Positions 42,871-50,313 of a stretch of 64,000 nt of DNA are shown here, one piece after another. The stretch's first letter is position 1. Each line of letters opens with the position of its first letter. This DNA comes from Mucilaginibacter sp. UR6-1. Lineage in GTDB: Bacteria > Bacteroidota > Bacteroidia > Sphingobacteriales > Sphingobacteriaceae. The notes under the pieces are model-generated. The model had not been told where the DNA came from, searched no databases, and saw only the letters and a list, made by a program, of their open reading frames with translations. A program made the position numbers and the translations under genes. Location of the stretch: positions 246,550-310,549 of the forward strand of contig NZ_JAJIWP010000004.1 of NCBI RefSeq assembly GCF_020880975.1, given 5' to 3'.

Positions 42871-44292
42871 ATGAGCAGAGGTGCAAAAAAAAGTAAGTTC
42901 TTCGAGAACGTAGCTATAATTGATATTGCCGAGGAAGGCAAAGGCGTAGGCAAGGCCGATGATTTTGTGTTGTTTGTTGATAAGGCCATCCCCGGCGATG
43001 TGGCCGACGTGACGGTTTTTAAAAGCAAAAAGAATTTTGGCGAAGGCCGTTTAACTGAACTTAAAAAGGCATCGGAACACCGTGTAAAGGCCTTTTGTGA
43101 GCACTTTGGCACCTGCGGCGGCTGCAAATGGCAACACATGACGTATGATGCACAGCTTACCTTTAAGCAAAAATCAGTATCCGATGCCATTAACCGCCTG
43201 GCTAAGTTAGATGCCAGCGGCATTATGCCCATTGTAGCCTCACCGGCTGATAAATATTATCGTAACAAGCTGGAGTTCACGTTTTCCAATAAACGCTGGC
43301 TGTATGATGGCGAGAACCGCGACGATCAGCAGTTGGATATGAACGCTCTGGGTTTCCATATCCCCGGCAGGTTTGATAAGATACTGGATGTGGAACATTG
43401 CTACCTGCAGGCCGAACCCTCAAACGCGTTGCGTAATAGCATTCGCGATTTTGTGAAGCAGCACGGCTACTCGTTCTACGATCTGAAACAGCATACCGGC
43501 GCATTGCGTAACCTCATCATCCGCACCTCATCAACAGGCGAGGTTATGGTGGTAATGGTGTTTGCCTATGCTACCGATGATGAAGTACAAAAACTGATGG
43601 GTTTTATTGAGGCTGAATTCCCGCAGATCACCTCATTACTGTATATCATCAACCATAAAAAAAACGATACTATTTTTGATCAGGACGTTGTCGCCTTTAA
43701 AGGCCCTGAATATATTTACGAAGAGATGCCATCGCCAAACGGGGTAATTAAATTCCGCATCGGGCCAAAATCATTCTACCAAACCAACTCCATACAGGCC
43801 TTAAAACTGTACGAGATAACCCGTGACTTTGCCGGATTTAAGGGCGATGAACTGGTGTATGACCTTTACACCGGCGCAGGTACCATTGCCAACTTTGTGG
43901 CAGGCCATGTGCGCGAAGTGGTGGGGGTAGAATACGTACCATCGGCTATTGAGGATGCCAAAATCAACTCACAGATCAACAACATCAGCAACACCAAGTT
44001 TTACGCGGGCGACATGAAGGATGTGCTTTCGGCTGAATTTGTGGCAGAGCATGGTAAACCGGAAGTAATAATAACCGATCCGCCGCGCGCGGGCATGCAC
44101 CCGGATGTAGTGGCCCGCCTGATGGACATTGAAGCGCCAAAAATTGTTTATGTAAGCTGCAACGCCGCCACCCAGGCCCGCGATCTGGTGGTACTCAAAG
44201 AAAAATATGACCTGGTAAAAATTCAACCGGTTGATATGTTCCCGCACACCCAGCACGTGGAGAATGTGGTGTTATTGAGATTGAGAGATTAG
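42871..44292 (+). CDS. rlmD: 23S rRNA (uracil-C5)-methyltransferase RlmD/RumA family
   Basis: The 473-residue SAM enzyme methylates uracil C5 in rRNA (U1939 in E. coli for RlmD). The N-terminal TRAM domain (about 10-65) is followed by a [4Fe-4S] site: C76-x5-C82-x2-C85 and a fourth Cys in V-E-H-C-Y-L. The methyltransferase part has Y-D-L-Y-T-G-A-G-T-I, I-T-D-P-P-R-A-G-M-H-P and the nucleophile in Y-V-S-C-N. RlmD and its paralogue RlmC/TrmA-like enzymes look alike, so the target base is inferred. A 7-bp-unit repeat follows the stop. Confidence 0.9.
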   Translation: MSRGAKKSKFFENVAIIDIAEEGKGVGKADDFVLFVDKAIPGDVADVTVFKSKKNFGEGRLTELKKASEHRVKAFCEHFGTCGGCKWQHMTYDAQLTFKQKSVSDAINRLAKLDASGIMPIVASPADKYYRNKLEFTFSNKRWLYDGENRDDQQLDMNALGFHIPGRFDKILDVEHCYLQAEPSNALRNSIRDFVKQHGYSFYDLKQHTGALRNLIIRTSSTGEVMVVMVFAYATDDEVQKLMGFIEAEFPQITSLLYIINHKKNDTIFDQDVVAFKGPEYIYEEMPSPNGVIKFRIGPKSFYQTNSIQALKLYEITRDFAGFKGDELVYDLYTGAGTIANFVAGHVREVVGVEYVPSAIEDAKINSQINNISNTKFYAGDMKDVLSAEFVAEHGKPEVIITDPPRAGMHPDVVARLMDIEAPKIVYVSCNAATQARDLVVLKEKYDLVKIQPVDMFPHTQHVENVVLLRLRD

Positions 44293-44384
44293 TAGTTAGT
44301 GATTAGAGAACATAGGTTAGTAATCAGTAATTAAAATCCAAACCTTAGAATTTAGTATTTAGATTTTATAATTTCAGAAGATAC
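44283..44384. repeat. Intergenic element of 7-bp units (GATTAGT family)
   Basis: Consecutive 7-bp units from about 44287: GAGATTA, GTAGTTA, GTGATTA, GAGAACA, TAGGTTA, GTAATCA, GTAATTA, and later units ending in TTA. They are variants of the same word seen inverted after oxyR. It overlaps the last codons of rlmD and runs up to the next gene start. Confidence 0.65.
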
Positions 44385-44777
44385 ATGAACCCCGAAGAAT
44401 TGTTAAACGAGGGCGGTGGTGAAAAAAAGAAAAAGAGCCCGCTGTTAAGCCTTGAGGTTGATCTTAAATTCTTTAGCGAATCAATACGTGAGATAGCCGT
44501 TGAAATTATGGTTGAAGGCCTTTCGGCATACCCTATTTTTATTGCCCACCAGCACGATGTAAAGCTTGGTGAGGTGATTCTTGACCGCAATGAGCTTAAC
44601 TCGGAGTGGACCATTAACGCCTCGACCCTTGAAGAGTTTATTGAAAAAGGCGTAATAAAAAAGGAGCTTAAACAACGCTTTATTGACAGCTATAAAAGCG
44701 CGCACGATTTTATGTGCGTTTTTGCCATAGTGCCCGAGGGTGCTAATTTTGTATTCTTTCCGTATGGTAAGGAGTAA
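44385..44777 (+). CDS. Conserved hypothetical protein
   Basis: The 130-residue soluble protein has no signal or membrane segment. It opens with a Lys/Glu-rich stretch (E-G-G-G-E-K-K-K-K-S) and then an alpha/beta part: S-L-E-V-D-L-K-F-F-S-E-S-I-R-E-I-A-V-E-I-M-V-E-G, Y-P-I-F-I-A-H-Q and F-V-F-F-P-Y-G. I know similar proteins from this phylum without a function. It is 42 bp upstream of a PRTase gene on the same strand. Confidence 0.65.
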   Translation: MNPEELLNEGGGEKKKKSPLLSLEVDLKFFSESIREIAVEIMVEGLSAYPIFIAHQHDVKLGEVILDRNELNSEWTINASTLEEFIEKGVIKKELKQRFIDSYKSAHDFMCVFAIVPEGANFVFFPYGKE

Positions 44778-44819
44778 ACGTATATCTTAGTGCTATAATT
44801 CAATAAAAACGCTGCCGCC

Positions 44820-45329
44820 ATGCCCGACAAAAAATTGCTGATATTAAACAGCCAGCAGATACAGCAAAAAATTGACAGAATTGCCTACCAGATACTGGAA
44901 GATAATTTTGATGAACAAGAGATCATGATTGCGGGCATACTGCCCCGCGGCAACATTATAGCCCAACGCATAAAGACCATACTGGACGACAAGGCACCGT
45001 TTAAAAGCCGCCTGCTTACCATCAACATTGATAAACAAAGCAGTACCCTTAAAGCTACTACTGATTTTGAGGTTGAAGAATGCCGCGATAAGGTGATCAT
45101 TTTAGTTGATGATGTGCTTAATAGCGGCAAAACATTAGCTTACGGCCTTGGAGTATTTTTAAATGTGCCTTTAAAGAAAATACGTAGCGTAATTTTAATT
45201 GATCGCAATCATAAAAGCTTCCCGGTAACTACCGATTTTTCTGGCATTGCCCTTTCAACTGTTATAAAAGAACATGTTGATGTGCAATTAAATGAAACAA
45301 ATGAGGCTGATGCGGTGTATTTAATATAA
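44820..45329 (+). CDS. PyrR-like phosphoribosyltransferase
   Basis: The 169-residue type I PRTase has the PRPP loop V-I-I-L-V-D-D-V-L-N-S-G-K-T-L-A (about 95-110), G-I-L-P-R-G-N-I-I-A, and V-I-L-I-D-R. The substrate base cannot be read off; it is close to PyrR or uracil/hypoxanthine PRTases. It follows the conserved hypothetical gene by 42 bp. A repeat- and terminator-bearing gap comes next. Confidence 0.85.
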   Translation: MPDKKLLILNSQQIQQKIDRIAYQILEDNFDEQEIMIAGILPRGNIIAQRIKTILDDKAPFKSRLLTINIDKQSSTLKATTDFEVEECRDKVIILVDDVLNSGKTLAYGLGVFLNVPLKKIRSVILIDRNHKSFPVTTDFSGIALSTVIKEHVDVQLNETNEADAVYLI

Positions 45330-45442
45330 TCAGTTAACAATTGCGTAAGCCACAATTCCCGCCCGGGGAAATTGCGCCCCATTTATTGGGGTAAAAATTA
45401 CACGTTAAAACTTCCTTTCCACGAAAATGTACTTAATTATAG

Positions 45443-45573
45443 GTTGAAATAAGTTCAACGCGCCTTGGCACTACTTTTGGATATGTATTAATACCCTTCT
45501 CAGAGGGTTTGTTTTTCATAGGTAGATGTAAGGCCGAAATACTGCGAGAGTGTTATCGGCCTTTTTTATTTTT
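45443..45573 (+). ncRNA. Candidate small RNA with promoter, operator-like repeat and terminator
   Basis: The inverted repeat GTTGAA (45443-45448) / TTCAAC (45454-45459) precedes a -7 box TACTTTTG (45472-45479). A transcript beginning near 45484 would contain a weak hairpin (ACCCT...AGGGT, about 45493-45508) and end at the strong terminator AGGCCGA (45531-45537) / TCGGCCT (45556-45562) with T-rich tail. It would be about 85-90 bases. The sense strand has no good ORF. I have no family match. A small minus-strand ORF (45433-45519) lies across it, so the region may instead code. Confidence 0.35.
45531..45573 (+). terminator. Rho-independent terminator before the thioredoxin gene
   Basis: AGGCCGA/TCGGCCT stem of 7 bp followed by TTTTTATTTTT. 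On the minus strand no T-run follows, so it acts for plus-strand transcripts (the PRTase gene or the candidate small RNA). Confidence 0.75.
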
Positions 45574-46012
45574 AACGGGCTACTAAAGCCTGTTTACCAA
45601 ACCTCAGCAAATCATCAGCCTGTATAAAACCAACGGTATGTGTTACCCTTTTGCCTTTTGAATTGAAGATAATAAGGGTTGGATAACCCTCAAGCGCCCA
45701 TTGCGATGCAAGCTCCGGCCCCTGGCCTTTTTCCATATCCATTGCCACGTTGATGAAGTTCTTATTATAAAAATCAGCAACTTCCTTATTTTTAAATGTG
45801 GTGCGTTTTAGCATTTTACATGGGCCGCACCATACGGCGTAAGCATCTACAAAAATGTACTTATTTTCTTTAGCGGCCTTTTTCAGCGCCTCGTTCCACG
45901 AGTTTTCCATAAAGCTGATGCCTGCGCCCTCATCGGCAGTTCTTTTATTTTGCGCACTGGCAGCAAAACTAAAAGTGCAAAGCATCAGCACTATCAGTAT
46001 GTTATGTTTCAT
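45572..46012 (-). CDS. Secreted thioredoxin-fold protein
   Basis: I chose ATG at 46012-46010 (146 residues), since it begins a signal peptide (MKHNILIVLML..., cut near S-A-Q); the open frame extends 45 bp upstream through polar residues. The mature part has the thioredoxin fold with active site A-V-W-C-G-P-C-K and the cis-Pro in Y-P-T-L-I. It is probably a periplasmic thiol reductase. Its stop lies next to a plus-strand terminator. Confidence 0.85.
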   Translation of the reverse strand: MKHNILIVLMLCTFSFAASAQNKRTADEGAGISFMENSWNEALKKAAKENKYIFVDAYAVWCGPCKMLKRTTFKNKEVADFYNKNFINVAMDMEKGQGPELASQWALEGYPTLIIFNSKGKRVTHTVGFIQADDLLRFGKQALVAR

Positions 46013-46099
46013 AGTAGTGATCATGGTATCAAAAGTAAGGACAATTACTTTACGCAATTGTCCTTACCATCTAATTTTAAGATAACGATTTTGTTATAA

Positions 46100-47809
46100 T
46101 TAACCACGACCCGGGCGACTGCCGCGGCTGCTGCGCTGCTGTTCGCTTTGTTGTTGCCGTTGCTGCTCCTGCTGTTGCCTTTGCTGATCGCGTTGTTGGC
46201 GCTGTTGCTCCTGTTGTTGCTGGCGGGCTTGTTCCTGCTGCTGGCGCTGTTGTTCCTGTTGTTGCTGACGGGCCTGATCACGCTGCTGGCGCTGTTGTTC
46301 CTGCTGTTGCTGGCGGGCCTGATCACGCTGCTGGCGTTGCTGCTCCTGCTGTTGCTGGCGGGCCTGATCACGCTGCTGACGTTGCTGCTCCTGCTGTTGC
46401 TGGCGGGCCTGATCACGCTGCTGGCGTTGCTGCTCCTGCTGCTGCTGACGTTGCTGCTCCTGCTGCTGACGTTGCTGCTCCTGCTGCTGTTGGCGGCCCT
46501 GGTCGGCTTGCTGACGGCGCTGTTCTGCTTGTTGCTGTCTTTGCTGGTCGCGCTGCTGCCTCACTTGCTCACGCTGTTGCTGCCTTTGCTGGTCGGCTTG
46601 CGGCCGGGCTTGATCAACCTGTTGTTGTTGCTGCTGCTGACCGCGTTGTTGCTCCGCACGCTGGCGGCGCTGCTCAAGCTGTTGTTCACGCTGCTGGTTA
46701 CGGTCATTGTTTTGTACCGCTTCATCACGCTGCGGGCGTTGCACCCGGCGGGTGTCATCATTACCATCACGGGTACCCAGTTGCTGATCGCGACGGCTCA
46801 CACCACCGCGGTTACTTACATTATCGGCAGCAGTATTATTGCTGTTATTTGCACGGTCTCGCACCTGATCGTTACGGCGTGAGGCACGGCTTTCGGGCCT
46901 GTCATTATTTACCCTGACTACTTTGCTGTCGGGGTTTTCGGCACGCACCGCTCTTGCCAAACGCTCGGCATTACCACGGTTTACACCTGATGCCCTGTCG
47001 GCAATGCGCTGGTTAGGGTTTTCACGCTGATAAGCCGCGCCATCAATAACCCGTGCAGGCCTTGCATTATCAGCCCTGCGAACGGCCGGGCGATAGATAT
47101 TAACACTGTTATCGCGCACACCACCGCGATCAGGACGACGCGCGTTGTTAATATTGTATACCCTTACAGGCCTGCCGGTAACACGCTCAACGTCAGTAAC
47201 TCTTGGGCCACTATAATACCTGCGGTTGTTATATACATAGGTATTGTTTATATAAGTTGTACGGTTAATAATAGTTACCCTGCGGTTGTAAGGCACATAG
47301 TAATTGTAAATATTAGGGCTGGTTATATACGCTTCAGGGGCGCATACCCAGTAGTTATCAGGTATATTATAGTTACCGAATGATACGTTAATGTTTAAAC
47401 CCGGAGATAACGGTGCCCAGCCATAATAACCACCACCCTGGCGCCATGCTACCCAAGCGGGTGCCCATTCGTAACCGGGTATCCATACCCAGCCGTAGTA
47501 ATTATCAAAACGCCAGCGGCCGTAGTGAAATGGTGCCCAGCCCCATTCATAGTCTGACACCCAGGTGTTGCCATACGAGGTCATGGCCCAGTAACCGCGG
47601 GTAGCGTAAGGCTGAAAGCCTTCCTCAACATCGGGCACCCAAACATTACCATAATCAGGGTCGTACACCCAGGTTCCGTAAGGATCGAGTTCATCGTAAA
47701 ACTCCTGGTCGGTAACGTAACCCTGAGCGTAGCTTTTAGTAGGTGAGGCGAATGCTAAAACCAGCATCATCATGATACCCAGGCCCCATATTTTGTTCAA
47801 GATCTTCAT
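46100..47809 (-). CDS. Secreted YXWGXW-type protein with expanded Gln/Arg repeat tail
   Basis: The 569-residue protein has a signal peptide (about 1-29, S-Y-A-Q). The first domain (30-150) is rich in Trp/Tyr/Gly with repeated W-V-P/W-V-W/Y-E-W-G-W-A-P-F-H-Y-G-R-W patterns, the YXWGXW/DUF6600 type. A basic Arg/Asn-rich linker follows (200-340). The last 200 residues are Gln, Arg, Glu and Ala only, with 15-residue repeats of the form R-D-Q-A-R-Q-Q-Q-Q-E-Q-Q-R-Q-Q, and a final R-S-S-R-G-S-R-P-G-R-G. Function is unknown; the tail should be a long coiled coil or an adhesive stalk. A Leu-rich open frame on the plus strand over it is only its antisense shadow. Confidence 0.85.
   Translation of the reverse strand: MKILNKIWGLGIMMMLVLAFASPTKSYAQGYVTDQEFYDELDPYGTWVYDPDYGNVWVPDVEEGFQPYATRGYWAMTSYGNTWVSDYEWGWAPFHYGRWRFDNYYGWVWIPGYEWAPAWVAWRQGGGYYGWAPLSPGLNINVSFGNYNIPDNYWVCAPEAYITSPNIYNYYVPYNRRVTIINRTTYINNTYVYNNRRYYSGPRVTDVERVTGRPVRVYNINNARRPDRGGVRDNSVNIYRPAVRRADNARPARVIDGAAYQRENPNQRIADRASGVNRGNAERLARAVRAENPDSKVVRVNNDRPESRASRRNDQVRDRANNSNNTAADNVSNRGGVSRRDQQLGTRDGNDDTRRVQRPQRDEAVQNNDRNQQREQQLEQRRQRAEQQRGQQQQQQQVDQARPQADQQRQQQREQVRQQRDQQRQQQAEQRRQQADQGRQQQQEQQRQQQEQQRQQQQEQQRQQRDQARQQQQEQQRQQRDQARQQQQEQQRQQRDQARQQQQEQQRQQRDQARQQQQEQQRQQQEQARQQQQEQQRQQRDQQRQQQEQQRQQQSEQQRSSRGSRPGRG
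46178..46447 (-). repeat. 45-bp tandem repeat inside the Gln/Arg tail
   Basis: Anchor strings GCGGGCCTGATCACGCTG or close variants start at 46268, 46313, 46358 and 46403, with a degenerate copy at 46223, giving period 45 bp. This equals 15 codons, so copy-number changes keep the frame. Confidence 0.85.
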
Positions 47810-47928
47810 AACTTTATAATTGACAATGGCTAACTGCCGTTTGTATTGTTATTGACAAGGCAAATCACAAAACGTTTAAACGGTTACAACTAATTATAAA
47901 CATGCCACTGTTTTAAGCGGCCGGATCG

Positions 47929-47936
47929 TAATTTTG
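47929..47936 (+). promoter_or_regulatory. Bacteroidota -7 box for the oxygenase gene
   Basis: TAATTTTG plus C, 42 bp before the ATG at 47978. No -33 match. The rest of the 168-bp gap between the divergent genes is plain AT-rich sequence. Confidence 0.5.
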
Positions 47937-47977
47937 CAAATTAACACATCATCCAATAATAAAAACCATCAGCAAAC

Positions 47978-48940
47978 ATGAGCACAGTAAATATACCAAG
48001 GCTTGACCTGAATGATTATGTAAACGGCAATGCCGAACAACGCAAAAAATTTTCGGATGATATTGGCAGCGCCTTTAACGAAACCGGCTTTGTTACCATA
48101 ACTAACCATGGCCTCAGCAAGCAGCTTATTGAGCAACTGTATGAGCAGGTTAAGGCACTGTTTGCCAAGCCCGATGAAGTAAAAGCCAAATACGAGATAC
48201 CCGGCCTCGCAGGTCAGCGTGGTTATACGGGTAAGGAGAAAGAAACCGCCAAAGGCTTTACCAAACCCGACCTGAAGGAATTTTGGCAGATAGGACAAAC
48301 CGTTGAGGATAACGACCCGGTGAAAGATATTTACCCGGATAACGTACAGGTGGAGGAATTGCCTGAGTTTAATACGGTAACCCTGGAGATCTATAAAAAG
48401 CTCGAAGCTATTGGCAAGCAACTGCTGCGCGCCATAGCGATATACCTTAATTTGCCGGAGAATTACTTTGATGACAAGGTACACAACGGCAACAGCATAT
48501 TGCGCACGCTGCACTACTTCCCCATTGCTGACCCGGATGCCATACCTGATGATGCCGTACGTGCCGGAGCGCATGAGGATATTAACCTGATCACGCTTTT
48601 AATTGGCGCAAGTGCCGACGGGCTGGAAGTGCTTACCCGCGAAGGTAGCTGGTACCCGGTAAAGGCGCATGGCGAAGATTTGGTAGTTAACGTTGGCGAT
48701 ATGCTGCAAAGGCTCACCAACAACAAACTAAAATCAACCACGCACCGGGTGGTTAACCCGCCGCGCGAACTGATGAAAACCTCGAGGTTTTCGGTGCCCT
48801 TCTTTTTGCATCCAAAATCAGACATGGACCTGACCAGTCTTGAATCGTGCATTGATGCGGAACATCCAAAATTGTATGATGATATTACCGCGGGCGAGTA
48901 CCTGGATGAACGATTGAGAGAGATCGGGTTAAAGAAGTAA
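47978..48940 (+). CDS. 2-oxoglutarate/Fe(II) oxygenase of the isopenicillin N synthase family
   Basis: The 320-residue enzyme has the N-terminal DIOX_N part (1-110) and the jelly-roll catalytic part. Iron ligands are H199-x-D201 (A-H-E-D-I-N-L-I-T-L-L) and H256 (S-T-T-H-R-V-V-N-P). R270-x-S272 should bind the 2-oxoglutarate or substrate carboxylate. Such enzymes hydroxylate or ring-close small molecules; the substrate is unknown. No biosynthetic cluster surrounds it, so secondary metabolism is not implied. LysE lies downstream on the same strand. Confidence 0.9.
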   Translation: MSTVNIPRLDLNDYVNGNAEQRKKFSDDIGSAFNETGFVTITNHGLSKQLIEQLYEQVKALFAKPDEVKAKYEIPGLAGQRGYTGKEKETAKGFTKPDLKEFWQIGQTVEDNDPVKDIYPDNVQVEELPEFNTVTLEIYKKLEAIGKQLLRAIAIYLNLPENYFDDKVHNGNSILRTLHYFPIADPDAIPDDAVRAGAHEDINLITLLIGASADGLEVLTREGSWYPVKAHGEDLVVNVGDMLQRLTNNKLKSTTHRVVNPPRELMKTSRFSVPFFLHPKSDMDLTSLESCIDAEHPKLYDDITAGEYLDERLREIGLKK

Positions 48941-49038
48941 GCCAAAACGCACATCCCATCTTTATGATGAGGCATATAACAAACATTAGGTCGGGATTAT
49001 TATCTTCGCCGTTATTTTAAGCAAACTAACGGGGACAA

Positions 49039-49659
49039 ATGATATTCCTGACCTTTTTTATCGGGCTGATAGCCAACTTTATCGGTTACATTCCGCCCGG
49101 TAATATCAACCTTACCTTAGTACAAATCACCATTTACCGTGGCATGAAGCATGCCATACAATTTATCACGGCGTTTTCGGTAATTGAATTCTTTTTCACC
49201 TTTATTATTATGCACGGGGCCAAATGGCTTTCGGAGCAGGCGAATTTAGATACAGTGATTGATTGGGTAATGGTTGTGCTTTTCGGCACACTGGGTATTT
49301 TCACCTGGATCGGCCGCAACAATCCGCCAAAAACTAAATACTCCAACACGGCCAGTATCAGGTACGGTATTATGCTGGGCTTTTTAAACCCCATGCAAAT
49401 CCCTTTCTGGATGGTTACCGGCACCTACGTTATCTCGCACGATTGGATACTGGATGGCAACTTCGCACTGGTCATTTTCAGCATCGGCTCGGCATTAGGG
49501 TCATTTTTATGCCTGTACATATATGCACGGTTCGCGCAGTATATACAAAGTAAGTTCGCGCTCAGCACAAAGGTAATCAACATCAGTATTGCAGGGCTTT
49601 TCCTGGCTTTCGCACTATATCATATCGGCAAGCAGTTGTATATCATATTTATTAAATAA
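49039..49659 (+). CDS. LysE family transporter
   Basis: The 206-residue membrane protein has about six helices and the LysE opening G-L-I-A-N-F-I-G-Y-I-P-P-G-N-I-N-L-T-L-V-Q, with G-F-L-N-P-M-Q-I-P-F-W near 113. Members export amino acids or related solutes. The substrate is unknown. It follows the oxygenase by 98 bp. Confidence 0.85.
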   Translation: MIFLTFFIGLIANFIGYIPPGNINLTLVQITIYRGMKHAIQFITAFSVIEFFFTFIIMHGAKWLSEQANLDTVIDWVMVVLFGTLGIFTWIGRNNPPKTKYSNTASIRYGIMLGFLNPMQIPFWMVTGTYVISHDWILDGNFALVIFSIGSALGSFLCLYIYARFAQYIQSKFALSTKVINISIAGLFLAFALYHIGKQLYIIFIK

Positions 49660-49727
49660 CCATCTTTTTACATAAGCCTTTGTATTACTGTGCAACTTAT
49701 TGCCGTTATTAGCACCAAACAAACAGC

Positions 49728-50276
49728 ATGAAACTCAATTACGCCCATATATTCAAAACCCTCTTTATACTATTACTGGTAACCTTTACGGGTAGTACCG
49801 TTTTAGCCCAAACCGCCATAAGCCGCGCGGCGGTTACGTACGAGGTAAAAAACCTGGGCATTAACACTACCGGTAAGTTTACCGGCGTAAAGGCCGGCAT
49901 CAGCTTTAACCCGGCACAACCGGCAAGCGGCAGCATTGAGGCCGCGGTTGATGTAAATACCGTAAACTCTGATAATGATACCCGCGACGAGCACCTGAAG
50001 GGCGCTAAGTTTTTCGATGCGGCTAAGTATCCAACCATCAACATAAAATCAACCTCCATACAAAAAAAGGGTAGCGGCTACCTGGGCAAATTCAACCTTA
50101 CTATAAAAGGCAACACCAAACCTGTTGATATCCCTTTTACTTATACGGCCACCGGCGATAAGGCCCAGTACAAAGGCAGCTTTAAAATAAACCGTAAAGA
50201 TTTTAATGTAGGCGGCAGCAGCATGACCCTGGCCGACGAGGTAACCATCAATATTGATATTGAAACCGCTAAATAA
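49728..50276 (+). CDS. YceI family secreted protein
   Basis: The 182-residue protein has a signal peptide (about 1-27, V-L-A-Q) and the YceI lipocalin-like barrel: V-T-Y-E-V-K-N-L-G, F-T-G-V-K-A-G-I-S-F-N-P, D-V-N-T-V-N-S-D-N-D-T-R-D-E-H-L-K and F-F-D-A-A-K-Y-P-T-I. These barrels bind polyisoprenoid or other amphiphilic lipids in the periplasm. It is 37 bp upstream of the kinase gene. Confidence 0.92.
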   Translation: MKLNYAHIFKTLFILLLVTFTGSTVLAQTAISRAAVTYEVKNLGINTTGKFTGVKAGISFNPAQPASGSIEAAVDVNTVNSDNDTRDEHLKGAKFFDAAKYPTINIKSTSIQKKGSGYLGKFNLTIKGNTKPVDIPFTYTATGDKAQYKGSFKINRKDFNVGGSSMTLADEVTINIDIETAK

Positions 50277-50313
50277 GTAGTTTACAGGTTACTAAAAACC
50301 GTAACTTTAAGGC

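Noticed and set aside
46178..46447. CRISPR-like regular repeats
   Set aside because: The period of 45 bp has no unique spacers, keeps the reading frame and encodes a 15-residue protein repeat.
46148..46882. Long Leu-rich open frame on plus that looks like a membrane protein
   Set aside because: It is the antisense of the Gln/Arg repeat tail (CAG/CAA codons read in reverse give CTG/TTG). No start context or separate gene evidence.
47969..48574. Minus-strand open frame of 201 codons over the oxygenase gene
   Set aside because: The plus-strand gene has full catalytic motifs; the other frame is its shadow.
47978..49659. Secondary metabolite cluster around the isopenicillin-N-synthase-like oxygenase and LysE exporter
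   Set aside because: No synthetase or tailoring genes nearby; the fold is common in primary metabolism too.
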